A stretch of DNA of 64,000 nucleotides from CAZDRX01 sp964508225 (GTDB lineage: Bacteria; Patescibacteriota; Gracilibacteria; Peribacterales; Peribacteraceae), in NCBI GenBank assembly GCA_964508225.1, contig CAZDRX010000007.1:1-64000 (forward strand), written 5' to 3'. Every line of letters starts with the position of its first letter. Within the stretch, counting starts at the first letter, position 1. Shown one piece after another: positions 17,350-25,581 of this stretch. The position numbers and the translations under genes are program-made. The notes beneath the pieces are model-generated. The model had not been told where the DNA came from, did no database searches, and saw only the letters and a program-made list of their open reading frames with translations.

Positions 17350-17359
17350 AGTGTACACT
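17350..17359. promoter_or_regulatory. Palindromic -10 box serving both directions
   Basis: AGTGTACACT is its own reverse complement, so each strand reads TACACT as a -10. It lies 9 bases before ATG 17369 (plus) and 12 bases before ATG 17337 (minus). Confidence 0.55.
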
Positions 17360-17368
17360 CGGCAATCC

Positions 17369-17779
17369 ATGGCAAAACACTTTCGCTGCTACGAGCACAA
17401 CCCGCCGCCGGATCCTCTGCAGGTGACAAACCGAAAGGCCTTCGGCCGGTTGCCGAAGTACGTGCAGGAGACGATGCGCCAGTTTCACGGAAATATCGAA
17501 GCGATGACGACCGCCATCGAGAGCCGCATCTCGCACCTGTCGGCATCCGTGCGGAGGAGAGTCCTCATCGATGTCTTCGCATCGTGCGGCGTGAAACTCA
17601 TCCTCCCGAAGGTTGCATCCACTCGCGAAGAACCTCCAGCACCGCCGCTTCCACCAGATCCGACCGGTGCGACGTGCACAGCACCGCCTCCGCCCCCGCC
17701 GCCCGAGCTTCCGCAGAATTTTGCTGATTCTCCGCAGAGCTCACCAGCGCGACACGGCAAGAGGGAAATGCGTCCTTGA
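17369..17779 (+). CDS. Hypothetical protein, basic helical N-terminus, Pro-rich C-terminus
   Basis: 136 aa. The first 80 residues look like a real folded protein (FRCYEHN, FGRLPKYVQETMRQF, an amphipathic segment to about residue 65). The last 50 residues are proline-rich and lie entirely antisense to the 3' end of the receiver gene. Their composition may just mirror that gene's Gly/Ala codons. The start is set by TACACT (17354-17359) 9 bases upstream. No family recognised. The 182-base convergent overlap is unusual; a lost earlier stop is possible. Confidence 0.5.
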   Translation: MAKHFRCYEHNPPPDPLQVTNRKAFGRLPKYVQETMRQFHGNIEAMTTAIESRISHLSASVRRRVLIDVFASCGVKLILPKVASTREEPPAPPLPPDPTGATCTAPPPPPPPELPQNFADSPQSSPARHGKREMRP

Positions 17780-17987
17780 GACACCGGATAATGGCGGGAC
17801 CGTTGTCTGCGGGAATGTAGTAGTCGACGAACGCACAGGTGATATCGGAACGCTCCGCGATGACATCGTATGCCTCCGCACAGGTCATGGCCGTGACGAT
17901 CTCGCCCGGCCAGTGCGCGATCTTCAGAAAATGCCGGAGCATGAGAATCTTCTCCCGTGAATCGTCGGCGATGAGAAAGGTCTGCAT
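17598..17987 (-). CDS. Stand-alone response-regulator receiver domain
   Basis: 129 aa, one CheY-like receiver and nothing else. The acidic pair D8-D9 (IADDS), phospho-acceptor D55 (FVDYYIP) and the switch Ser at 83-84 are present. The conserved lysine of the fifth strand is replaced (VLCTS, C104), so phosphorylation-driven switching may be altered. No DNA-binding output follows, so it probably acts by protein contact. No histidine kinase gene is in the window. ATG 17987 follows TATCGT by 7 bases; the longer frame to 18035 has no domain content. Confidence 0.75.
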   Translation of the reverse strand: MQTFLIADDSREKILMLRHFLKIAHWPGEIVTAMTCAEAYDVIAERSDITCAFVDYYIPADNGPAIIRCLKDAFPSCRVALVSSAENQQNSAEARAAGAEAVLCTSHRSDLVEAAVLEVLREWMQPSGG

Positions 17988-18050
17988 ACGAAAAACGATA
18001 GGCTTTCCACGGAGACACTTCAACGGCAATCGCACGGAAGTCTACGTGTC

Positions 18051-18404
18051 CTAGCGACGACGTTGGGATCTCTCCTTTCCTTCCTCAATCAGGCGTTGCT
18101 GTTCATCTGTCAGCTTGATATTGATGAGCCCGTCACGCTTCAGTCCTTCGACAAGAATACCTTCGAAAATCACCTGAACAGGGCCATCCGGCTTCAGTGC
18201 CCGACCGAATGTCTGATCTGCACGCTCAGTGACCTGAAGTGTCAGTTCGTTGATCGCCTGATCATGTGCGGAGCCTCCGGCCGGGACCGCCGTCTTGCCA
18301 TCCGGTGCGTCTAGAGGGATGACATCGCCCACGTCATGTCCAAGCCACCTCTTCGCAGCGGCATCTGGGGTTTGATCGTCCGGAGAAGGGTGTTCAGCTG
18401 TCAT
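18051..18404 (-). CDS. Hypothetical acidic protein
   Basis: 117 aa, hydrophilic, no signal peptide or membrane segment. The N-terminus is Asp/Pro-rich, the middle contains a beta-like stretch (GPVQVIFEGILVEGL) and the C-terminus is a charged helix ending in Arg residues. I do not recognise it. It has the best promoter in the window, TTGACA-16-TATAAT, with the -10 only 8 bases before the ATG, so strong leaderless expression is predicted. Confidence 0.65.
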   Translation of the reverse strand: MTAEHPSPDDQTPDAAAKRWLGHDVGDVIPLDAPDGKTAVPAGGSAHDQAINELTLQVTERADQTFGRALKPDGPVQVIFEGILVEGLKRDGLINIKLTDEQQRLIEEGKERSQRRR

Positions 18405-18440
18405 AGAAATACATTATATAATATTATACTATATTGTCAA
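18405..18440 (-). promoter_or_regulatory. Perfect consensus sigma-70 promoter, leaderless spacing
   Basis: TTGACA (rc of 18435-18440), 16-base A/T-only spacer, TATAAT (rc of 18413-18418), then 8 bases to ATG 18404. Both hexamers match consensus exactly. The spacer itself contains further TATAGT and TATAAT boxes. It shares the 40-base gap with the serS stop at 18445. Confidence 0.88.
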
Positions 18441-18444
18441 ATGC

Positions 18445-19755
18445 TCAGCCGTGCGCGGTGATCTTCTCCTGACCGTTCATGTACGGCCGGAGGACCTCCG
18501 GGATCGTCACGGAACCGTCCTTGTTCTGGTAGATCTCGAGGATCGGGATGAGGATGCGCGGGGATGCGATACACGTGTTGTTGAGCGAGTGGCAGAATTT
18601 CTTCGTGCCGTCGGCATCCTTGTACTTGATCGCAAGGCGGCGCGTCTGGAAATCCCCGAGGTACGAGCACGAGTGCGTCTCGCCGTAACTGTTCCTGCTC
18701 GGCATCCACGTCTCGATGTCCTGCATGACGATCTTGCCGCGACCCATGTCACCCGTGCAGACATCCATGATGCGGTACGGCAGCTTGAGCGCATTCAGAA
18801 CATCTTCCGCATTCGTGCGGATTTCCTCGAAGAGCGCGAGCGTCTTCTTCTCGTCGGCCTCGCAAAGTACCACCTGCTCCACCTTGTCGAACTGATGGAT
18901 GCGGTAGAGCCCCTGCGTGTCTTTGCCGTAGGTTCCGGCTTCGCGGCGGAAGCAATTCGAAACACCGCAGTATTTCTTCGGGAGCTCGGCCGCTTCCAGC
19001 GTCTCGTCGCTGTGGAAGCCCATGACGGATACTTCGGATGTGCCGATCAGATACAAGTCATCGCCTTCCACGTCGCCGGTGGCGCCGCCTTTGCGGACAC
19101 CGACCGTGTAGATCTGCTCTTCGGAACCGGGAAAGAATCCGGTGCCCATGAGATAGTGCGCCTGCACCATGAGCGGTGGCATGACGACCGTCCAACCCTT
19201 CTTCACGAGTGAGTCTGTGGTGTACTTGAGCACCGCCATGTGGAGACGCGCGCCGTCACCGGTGAGGAAGTAGCTGCGTGCGCCCGCCACCTTCACACCG
19301 CGCTCGATATCGAAGAGCTTGAGTTCTTTCGCGAGCGTCACGTGATCCTTCGGCGTGAAATCGAACGTCGGGATCTTCCCGACCTTGCGGTTCTCCACGT
19401 TCTCCTTGTCGTCTTTGCCGACGGGAACTGTCGCAAGCGGAATCGACGGAAGCTGAAGCTGCATCGTGTTCCACTCGGCTTCGAGCGGCGCGAGCGCGGC
19501 TTCGGCGGACTTCAGTGTATCGGCGAGCTTCTTCATGTCCGCGATGACCTTCTCTTTCTCTGCCTTGTCCTTGATCGTCGGCACGCTCTTGCTCACCGCA
19601 TTTCTCTCCGCCTGCATCTTCTGCACCTCGGCCATCTTGGCGCGCCGCTCTTCATCGATCTTCAGGAACGCCTTCACATCGAGCTTGATGTTCTTGTGTC
19701 TGCACGTCGTCTGATAGAGGTCCGGATTTTTCCGGACGAGATCCAAATCAACCAT
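18445..19755 (-). CDS. serS: Seryl-tRNA synthetase
   Basis: Charges tRNA-Ser. Class II synthetase of 436 aa with the N-terminal tRNA-binding coiled coil (about 25-105), motif 2 in CFRREAGTYGKDTQGLYR and motif 3 near the C-terminus. The C-terminal LNNTCIASPRILIPILE resembles the serine-enzyme SLNGSGLAV-R segment but diverges. The frame continues to 20001, but those residues are antisense to the next gene; ATG 19755 gives the canonical MVDLDLVRKNPD start, with TACGAT 6 bases before it. Confidence 0.95.
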   Translation of the reverse strand: MVDLDLVRKNPDLYQTTCRHKNIKLDVKAFLKIDEERRAKMAEVQKMQAERNAVSKSVPTIKDKAEKEKVIADMKKLADTLKSAEAALAPLEAEWNTMQLQLPSIPLATVPVGKDDKENVENRKVGKIPTFDFTPKDHVTLAKELKLFDIERGVKVAGARSYFLTGDGARLHMAVLKYTTDSLVKKGWTVVMPPLMVQAHYLMGTGFFPGSEEQIYTVGVRKGGATGDVEGDDLYLIGTSEVSVMGFHSDETLEAAELPKKYCGVSNCFRREAGTYGKDTQGLYRIHQFDKVEQVVLCEADEKKTLALFEEIRTNAEDVLNALKLPYRIMDVCTGDMGRGKIVMQDIETWMPSRNSYGETHSCSYLGDFQTRRLAIKYKDADGTKKFCHSLNNTCIASPRILIPILEIYQNKDGSVTIPEVLRPYMNGQEKITAHG

Positions 19756-19782
19756 ATGAATATCGTACCACGAGCCAAATTC

Positions 19783-19811
19783 TTGACAGAGTGAAAATTT
19801 GCGTTGAAACT
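19783..19811 (+). promoter_or_regulatory. Promoter of the 69-aa gene and downstream sigma-like gene
   Basis: Perfect -35 TTGACA (19783-19788), 17-base spacer, GAAACT (19806-19811), then 10 bases to ATG 19822. It probably drives both the small gene and the 718-aa gene. Confidence 0.55.
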
Positions 19812-19821
19812 GTCGCACTCT

Positions 19822-20031
19822 ATGGAAACCTTCCAAGCCTCCATTCCCGTCAAGCAGCGCATGGACGTCGTCGATGCGCTCGACGAACACAACGTGCGCG
19901 CGGAAATCACCGATCAAGGTGAAGGCAATAGGTGCCTCATCCGAGTCGCTGGCCCCCTGAAGGATGCACGCACCACTGTCCGGGCCGTTCTCGCCACACA
20001 CAAGCTGCGCCTGCTGAATGACGAGGAGTAA
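19822..20031 (+). CDS. Small hypothetical protein upstream of the sigma-like fusion
   Basis: 69 aa, hydrophilic, predicted alpha/beta with a run such as AEITDQGEGNRCLIRVAGP. No signal peptide, membrane segment or recognised family. The TTGACA promoter and the tight 11-base gap to the 718-aa sigma-like gene suggest co-expression; a regulator or partner of that protein is possible but untested. Confidence 0.6.
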   Translation: METFQASIPVKQRMDVVDALDEHNVRAEITDQGEGNRCLIRVAGPLKDARTTVRAVLATHKLRLLNDEE

Positions 20032-20042
20032 ACAACCGGAAC

Positions 20043-22199
20043 ATGACCACCCCCGAGCAAGAAAGCGGCATGCCCGATGACGCAGAGCTGACCGCTCCCC
20101 CTGAAGGAGCGCCGGAGACGGTGGAAGAGACCGATCCGTTTTTCGCGTGGCTGCGCGCGAACGCCGAGTTCGCCGAATCGCGACCGGACACCGGTGTGCT
20201 CGCGCTCTATCTCTCGACTGTCACGGCGCAGAGTGACCGCAGAGCCGTGCTCGCGGATCGGACGCGCTACCTCACGATGATCAGCACCATGCGCGAGGAG
20301 AGCCGAGTGCAGGACACCCTCGAGCAAGCGATTCCCGCCTCCATCACCGCGCTTCTCACGCGATTCCAGCACAAACTTCTGCAGACACTCTGGCCGCGGG
20401 AAGGCGAACTCGTTCCGTACGCGGACATCCACCGCGCGTGCTCCCGGACGAAAAAGGTTGGCGGAGGAAACGAAGTGCTCCTCGGCCCGATGAAGGATTT
20501 CCGCAGACGGATCCGCAATCTCGGCATTGGCGTCATCTTCTCGGTGGAAGGAAAGGGATACCTCTTCCTCTCGAACCATCACACCGGTCTGTCCTCGCGA
20601 GCACTCTGGAGCCTCTTCCGTGCGGGACATGGCGGCCAGTCCGCGGCCGTGATGGCACCGCTCCTGAAAGGGCGGCCGGAAGTCGTGCCGAATGGCGAAA
20701 TTCTGGCATCCATGGGGCCGCTGCGCGACGCGAAGGGGCACACGCAGTCTCGGGCACTCGGGCAACTCATCACGAAACAGGTCAGCAAACTGAACGAGAG
20801 CAGCGTCGAACACTTCGAATTCGTCGTGCAACCCGATCGTCAGGTGGGGTACCGCTCATACACGAGCGAGGAGATCCCTGCGGAGTGGATTCATTTGATG
20901 CACGGGATGAAGCTCTGGACACGCGAAGCCGACGTCTTCATCCACCTGCTTTCGCGCGGTGACGAGCTCGTCACTGTCGAGGAGCTCATTGCCGTCAGCC
21001 GCCACGACACGCCCGTCCCTGATCATGCGTTCAGGAGATTCATGCAGAATGTGAAGGCGAAAGCGGAGAAAGCAGGCTGTGCCATGACGCCGGAATATGA
21101 AATCACGACGACCGGAAAGCCACTGAAAGGATTTCGTTTCCGTCCGCCGGAGGGAAGTCACGGATACGCCGTGCACCTCAGCGCATCCGACCGGGCATGG
21201 CAGATGAACAGCGATCCGGAGCTGGACGATGCCTACAAGCTGACCCGGGAAGACGAGGTGCAGGCTTTTCACGAGATCGAACAGGCGCGCAAAGGCATGC
21301 TCCACGTCTGTAAAGCCATTGCGTCGGATGCGGGAGAGCATTGGGGGGAAATGGGGAAACCTCTCGGACTGGCACTGAGTGCGATCTCTTTCGAGACACA
21401 TCAGGATTTCTGGGCACACATCAAGATGTACGGCACGGGAAAACTCCTGCACCTTCTGAAAACGGTCGATCAGATACTCATGGAACAGGGTATGGAGCCA
21501 AGGCAGGCACAGAAGCTCTCATTCCAGAGACACGCGTTGAAGAGTTACATGGACTCATACGCCGTGAGGCAGAACCGCCTCCTCGAGTCGATGAAGCGAT
21601 GGGCATACAGGGAGGCGAACGGATTTGCGCGAAGAAAGCGCGTACCGGAAGACCGGTTCCCGGATTACCAGTCGTGCGCGCTCATGGGTGTCACGAAGGC
21701 CATCGACCGCTTCGATCATCGACGCGGAACGAGGCTCAGTACATACGCGACATGGCGGATCAAATCCGAACTCGGGAAAGAGTGGGAAAGGGTGGACAGC
21801 GGCCCGCGCTCGGTGAGTCTCGACCAGAGCTTCGACTCGAGCGAACGAAAGTCCGATTCGCTCGCCACACGGGTGGAAGATACGCGTGAACAGACACCGG
21901 GAGACCACCATGAAACACACCGCACCGAGCTCGCGTCTATTTTCGGCGCAGCGAAGGGTATCGATGCCGTCGCTCTCCAGATTTTCGAACGCGTGCGTGG
22001 TATCAGCATCAATCCCGAAACCGGCGTCGTCCAATACGCACAGAGGGAGCCGGGCCGTGTCGTCCTGAAAGACATCGCCGCGGAATTCGGCGTCTCGACC
22101 GTCACGGTCAGAAACAAGGTCGATCAGGTGATGAAGCACCTGCGACGGGCAGCAAAGGGGCTCGGGATGGCGGAAAGAAACGACGATGCCGACGAATGA
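20043..22199 (+). CDS. Sigma-70-like factor with tandem winged-helix-like N-terminal modules
   Basis: 718 aa with an architecture I do not recognise. Residues about 104-178 look like an OmpR-type winged helix (FRRRIRNLGIG, then SVEGKGYLFLS); about 190-275 and 293-370 look like two further copies ending in GYRSY and GFRFRPP. Then comes sigma material: a region 1.2-like LTREDEVQAFHEIEQARKG (400-418), region 2 (505-585, with MGVTKAIDRFDHRRG and LSTYATWRIKSEL), the SLDQSF linker typical before region 4, and region 4 (640-706, LKDIAAEFGVSTVTVRNKVD). Region 3 seems reduced. It should bind core RNA polymerase; the winged helices may add specificity. Cytoplasmic. It follows the 69-aa gene by 11 bases. 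Confidence 0.75.
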   Translation: MTTPEQESGMPDDAELTAPPEGAPETVEETDPFFAWLRANAEFAESRPDTGVLALYLSTVTAQSDRRAVLADRTRYLTMISTMREESRVQDTLEQAIPASITALLTRFQHKLLQTLWPREGELVPYADIHRACSRTKKVGGGNEVLLGPMKDFRRRIRNLGIGVIFSVEGKGYLFLSNHHTGLSSRALWSLFRAGHGGQSAAVMAPLLKGRPEVVPNGEILASMGPLRDAKGHTQSRALGQLITKQVSKLNESSVEHFEFVVQPDRQVGYRSYTSEEIPAEWIHLMHGMKLWTREADVFIHLLSRGDELVTVEELIAVSRHDTPVPDHAFRRFMQNVKAKAEKAGCAMTPEYEITTTGKPLKGFRFRPPEGSHGYAVHLSASDRAWQMNSDPELDDAYKLTREDEVQAFHEIEQARKGMLHVCKAIASDAGEHWGEMGKPLGLALSAISFETHQDFWAHIKMYGTGKLLHLLKTVDQILMEQGMEPRQAQKLSFQRHALKSYMDSYAVRQNRLLESMKRWAYREANGFARRKRVPEDRFPDYQSCALMGVTKAIDRFDHRRGTRLSTYATWRIKSELGKEWERVDSGPRSVSLDQSFDSSERKSDSLATRVEDTREQTPGDHHETHRTELASIFGAAKGIDAVALQIFERVRGISINPETGVVQYAQREPGRVVLKDIAAEFGVSTVTVRNKVDQVMKHLRRAAKGLGMAERNDDADE

Positions 22200-22234
22200 G
22201 CGTGTGCAGAAAAAGGACGCGCAGCCCCCGACCC

Positions 22235-22263
22235 TTTCCCTGAGGACACGGATGGCGTATACT
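22235..22263 (+). promoter_or_regulatory. Promoter of uvrB
   Basis: TTTCCC (22235-22240), 17-base spacer, TATACT (22258-22263), 10 bases to GTG 22274. No SOS-type operator is evident. Confidence 0.5.
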
Positions 22264-22273
22264 CCCGCGACTC

Positions 22274-24250
22274 GTGGACAACAGACCGTTCAAACTCACG
22301 GCTCCCTACACCCCGAAAGGCGACCAGCCTGCGGCTATTGAACAGCTCGTGAAAGGACTGAAGCGAGGTGAGCGCCACCAGACGCTGCTCGGTGCCACCG
22401 GTACCGGCAAGACGTTCACGATGGCGAACATGGTGCAGGAGCTCCAGCGCCCGACCCTCGTGCTCGCGCACAACAAGACACTCGCCGCCCAGCTCTGCAG
22501 CGAGTTCCAGCAGTTCTTTCCGGACAACGCGGTGAGCTACTTCGTCTCGTACTACGACTACTACCAGCCCGAGGCGTACCTCCCGACCACCGACACCTAC
22601 ATCGAGAAAGACGCGTCCATCAACGAGGAGATCGCGAAGTTCCGTCACGCCGCAACGTACAACCTCCTCACCCGCAGGGACGTGCTCATCGTCTCGTCGG
22701 TGTCGTGCATCTACGGCCTCGGTGACGTGAAGGACTACGAATCGCTCGCGCTCAAGATCACCCGCGGCATGCCGTTCCAGCGCCAGCGCTTCCTCCGTCT
22801 CCTCACCGACATCCAGTACACGCGCAGCGGCATGAACTTCAAGCAGGGCATGTTCCACGTGCTCGGCGACACCGTGGAAGTGTTCCCGCCGAGCGGCGAC
22901 ACGGTGATCCGTATCGAGATGCCCTTCGATGAGATCGAGACGATTCAGGAGGTGGACAGCTTCACGGGTGAGCTCATCGCGGAGCTGCAGGAGGCCACGA
23001 TCTTTCCCGCCGCCCACAACGTGACGACGAAGGAGAAGATCGACGGCGCCATCGACCGGATCAAGACCGACGTGACCGCGCAGGAGAAGATGTTCATGGA
23101 CGCGAAGGAATTCGCGAAGGCCGAGCGCATCCGCACCCGCACCGAGTACGACCTCGAGATGCTGAAGGAGACGGGCTACACGACCGGCATCGAGAACTAC
23201 GTGAGGTACCTCGGCAACCGCGAACCGGGCAGCCCGCCCGAGACGCTCATCGACTACTTTCCGGATGATTTCCTCCTCTTCGTCGACGAGTCGCACATCT
23301 CGCTCCCGCAGATCGGCGGCATGTACGAAGGCAACCTCCAGCGCAAGAAGACGCTCATCGATTACGGCTTCCGTCTGCCGAGCGCGATGGACAACCGTCC
23401 GCTCAAGTTCACGGAGTTCGAGGAGCGCGTGAATCAGGCCGTGTACGTCTCGGCCACGCCCGGACCGTACGAGTACAAGCACACGGACAAGAAGAACATC
23501 GTGGAACAGATCATCCGCCCGACGGGTCTCCTCGATCCGATCGTGACGATCCAGCCGAAGAAGAACCAGATCGACCACATCACGCGCGAAGTGAATGCGA
23601 CGATCAAACGCGGCGAGCGCGTGCTCATCACGGCGCTCACGAAGAAGAGCGCAGAGGACCTCGCCACGTACTACCAGAACGCCGACTACAACGTGCGCTA
23701 CCTCCACAGCGACATCGAGACGATGGAACGCGTGGAGATCCTCCGCCAGCTGCGCTCCGGCGAGATCGACATCCTCGTGGGTATCAACCTGCTGCGCGAA
23801 GGTCTCGACCTTCCGGAAGTGAGCTTCATCGCGATCCTCGACGCCGACCAGCAGGGCTTCCTCCGTTCCCGCGACGCGCTCATCCAGACGATCGGCCGCG
23901 CCGCGCGCAACATCAGCGGCCACGTCATCCTCTACGCCGACAAGATCACGCCGGCGATCCAGGGCGCCATGGACGAGACGAACCGCCGCCGCGCGATCCA
24001 GGAGGCGTACAACATCAAGCACGGCATCACCCCGCAGACGATCATCAAGGCGATCAAGGACATCGCGGAGGAGCACAGCAAACAGAAGCTGAGCCGCAAG
24101 AAGTACGATCACCAGAAGATCCCGAAGGACGAGAAGAAACGACTCGTGGAGGAACTCAAGTCACAGATGGAAATCGCCTCGGAGAACATGGAGTACGAGA
24201 AAGCCGCCGACCTCCGTGACGAGATCGAGCTGCTGAAACGCGAGCTCTGA
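22274..24250 (+). CDS. uvrB: Excinuclease ABC subunit B
   Basis: DNA helicase-like damage verification subunit of nucleotide excision repair, working with UvrA and UvrC. Walker A in GATGTGKTFTMANM (about residue 38), the beta-hairpin region YYDYYQPEAYLP, helicase motifs including DESHISLPQIGGMYEG and RAARN, and the C-terminal UVR coiled coil (about 625-658) that binds UvrC. 658 aa, full length. The start is GTG at 22274, set by the -10 box 10 bases upstream. uvrA and uvrC are not in the window. Confidence 0.97.
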   Translation: MDNRPFKLTAPYTPKGDQPAAIEQLVKGLKRGERHQTLLGATGTGKTFTMANMVQELQRPTLVLAHNKTLAAQLCSEFQQFFPDNAVSYFVSYYDYYQPEAYLPTTDTYIEKDASINEEIAKFRHAATYNLLTRRDVLIVSSVSCIYGLGDVKDYESLALKITRGMPFQRQRFLRLLTDIQYTRSGMNFKQGMFHVLGDTVEVFPPSGDTVIRIEMPFDEIETIQEVDSFTGELIAELQEATIFPAAHNVTTKEKIDGAIDRIKTDVTAQEKMFMDAKEFAKAERIRTRTEYDLEMLKETGYTTGIENYVRYLGNREPGSPPETLIDYFPDDFLLFVDESHISLPQIGGMYEGNLQRKKTLIDYGFRLPSAMDNRPLKFTEFEERVNQAVYVSATPGPYEYKHTDKKNIVEQIIRPTGLLDPIVTIQPKKNQIDHITREVNATIKRGERVLITALTKKSAEDLATYYQNADYNVRYLHSDIETMERVEILRQLRSGEIDILVGINLLREGLDLPEVSFIAILDADQQGFLRSRDALIQTIGRAARNISGHVILYADKITPAIQGAMDETNRRRAIQEAYNIKHGITPQTIIKAIKDIAEEHSKQKLSRKKYDHQKIPKDEKKRLVEELKSQMEIASENMEYEKAADLRDEIELLKREL

Positions 24251-24257
24251 ACCGTCG

Positions 24258-25094
24258 TTACTTCGTGAGGCTTCCGAGATCCACCACCGCTTCGCGGTAC
24301 CCTTCCGGCGTGCCCGTGTCGTAGCGCTTGCCCTCGAACTCGTATCCGTAGATATCGATGGACTTGAGCTGTGCCTTGAGTGCGTCGATGAGACGCACCT
24401 CGCGGTCGTGGTGACTGCCCTCGACCTTCTTGAGCTCAGCGATCGTCGAACGGGGGATCAGGTACTTGCCGACGATGCCGAGCGTGCTCGGGGCATCCTC
24501 GGGCTTCGGCTTCTCCACGAGCCCCTGTACTTTGCGCAGCCGGCTCTTGTGCGTGGTTGGCGCGATGTCGACGATGCCGTACTTGCTGACCATTTTTCTT
24601 TCCACATCCTGCAGACACAGGATGGCCGCTTCCTTCTTGTTCGGGACATCCTTCCACGCCTTGAAGAGCTGCTCGAGACCGTTCTCCTCACCTGTGATGA
24701 GATCGTCGCCGAAGAGGATGGCAATGGTGTCACTGTCCACCCACTCCTCGGCCTGCAGGATCGCGTGACCGTCGCCCTTCATGTCCTCCTGATACGCGAC
24801 GTGGAAGCGAACCTCGTTGTACTTCACGAGCTCCTCAAGCATGTGCGACTTGTTGCGGCGCTTGAGCTCATGCTCCAGCTCGGGCTGCGCGTAGAAGAAC
24901 TGCGGGATCGCCTCCTTGCCGCGGCTGATGACGAAGCAGATGTCGCGGATGCCGATGCTCATGCACTCGTCCACGAGCAGCGCGATGATGGGCTTGCTGC
25001 CGATCGGCAGGAGCTCCTTCGGCACGACCTTCGTCCACGGCAGGAACCGCGTGCCGAATCCGGCGACGGGGAGAATGGCTTGGGTGATCTTCAT
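24258..25094 (-). CDS. galU: UTP-glucose-1-phosphate uridylyltransferase
   Basis: Makes UDP-glucose for glycan and envelope synthesis. The nucleotidyltransferase signature is plain: PVAGFGTRFLPWTKVVPKEL at the N-terminus, with the metal- and UTP-binding AILFGDDLI further in. 278 aa, normal size. ATG 25094 is chosen over 25115 because TATGCT ends 9 bases before it. It is convergent with uvrB and sits after the small membrane-protein gene, possibly with its own promoter. UDP-glucose could feed the GT4 enzymes in this window. Confidence 0.93.
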   Translation of the reverse strand: MKITQAILPVAGFGTRFLPWTKVVPKELLPIGSKPIIALLVDECMSIGIRDICFVISRGKEAIPQFFYAQPELEHELKRRNKSHMLEELVKYNEVRFHVAYQEDMKGDGHAILQAEEWVDSDTIAILFGDDLITGEENGLEQLFKAWKDVPNKKEAAILCLQDVERKMVSKYGIVDIAPTTHKSRLRKVQGLVEKPKPEDAPSTLGIVGKYLIPRSTIAELKKVEGSHHDREVRLIDALKAQLKSIDIYGYEFEGKRYDTGTPEGYREAVVDLGSLTK

Positions 25095-25111
25095 GACGGA
25101 GGAAGCATACC

Positions 25112-25570
25112 TCATCCCGCGCCGAAGAGCAGGCGCTGGAGCGCCATACTGTCAGGCAGGAGAACGATGTGGACGAAGAGCCAGAGGGCAGATGCCAGAC
25201 GTGCAGGCCAGACGGCAACCGGCCACCTCCGTGCGATGGCGTATCCCACGATGAGGAGCGGCGGATCCGTGATGAGCCGATTGCCCCAGAATTCCACGCC
25301 CTGAAACCACGTCTCGATGCGTGCGCCCGCAATTCCCGTCTCCAGATAGTGCTCGATGGTCTCCCACGCGTACGCAAGACAGAGGACGCCGGTGTAGTCG
25401 AAGTAGCGGGAGCGAACCGTGTGATCGCGTCCGAGATAACGCGCGAGTTCGAGACGGTTCCGCTTGCGTACGGCCGCACCCACCGAGATGCCGGAGAGCA
25501 CGTGCTCCACGCTCCAGAGATCGAAGAACGCCACCGTCTTGAGGCCGAAGATGTACGTAAGCCACTCCAT
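25112..25570 (-). CDS. Small integral membrane protein, unknown
   Basis: 152 aa with about three to four hydrophobic stretches (around 1-30, 57-75, 100-118 and 122-145) and conserved-looking polar residues in them, for example DLWSVEHVLSG and AWETIEHYLETG. The His/Glu pairs within helices hint at a metal or catalytic role, but I do not know the family. The reading frame extends far upstream, but that part is antisense-type shadow of pabBC. ATG 25570 is preceded by AGGAG at 8-base spacing, one of very few Shine-Dalgarno sequences in this window. Confidence 0.6.
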   Translation of the reverse strand: MEWLTYIFGLKTVAFFDLWSVEHVLSGISVGAAVRKRNRLELARYLGRDHTVRSRYFDYTGVLCLAYAWETIEHYLETGIAGARIETWFQGVEFWGNRLITDPPLLIVGYAIARRWPVAVWPARLASALWLFVHIVLLPDSMALQRLLFGAG

Positions 25571-25581
25571 AGAGGGGTCTC

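Noticed and set aside
20043..20600. OmpR-type response regulator as a separate gene
   Set aside because: There is no receiver domain, and the frame continues without a stop into sigma regions.
22124..24112. 662-codon open frame antisense to uvrB
   Set aside because: Composed of Arg, Glu, Asp, Val and Leu runs typical of the complement of GC-rich codons; the plus strand has full-length UvrB.
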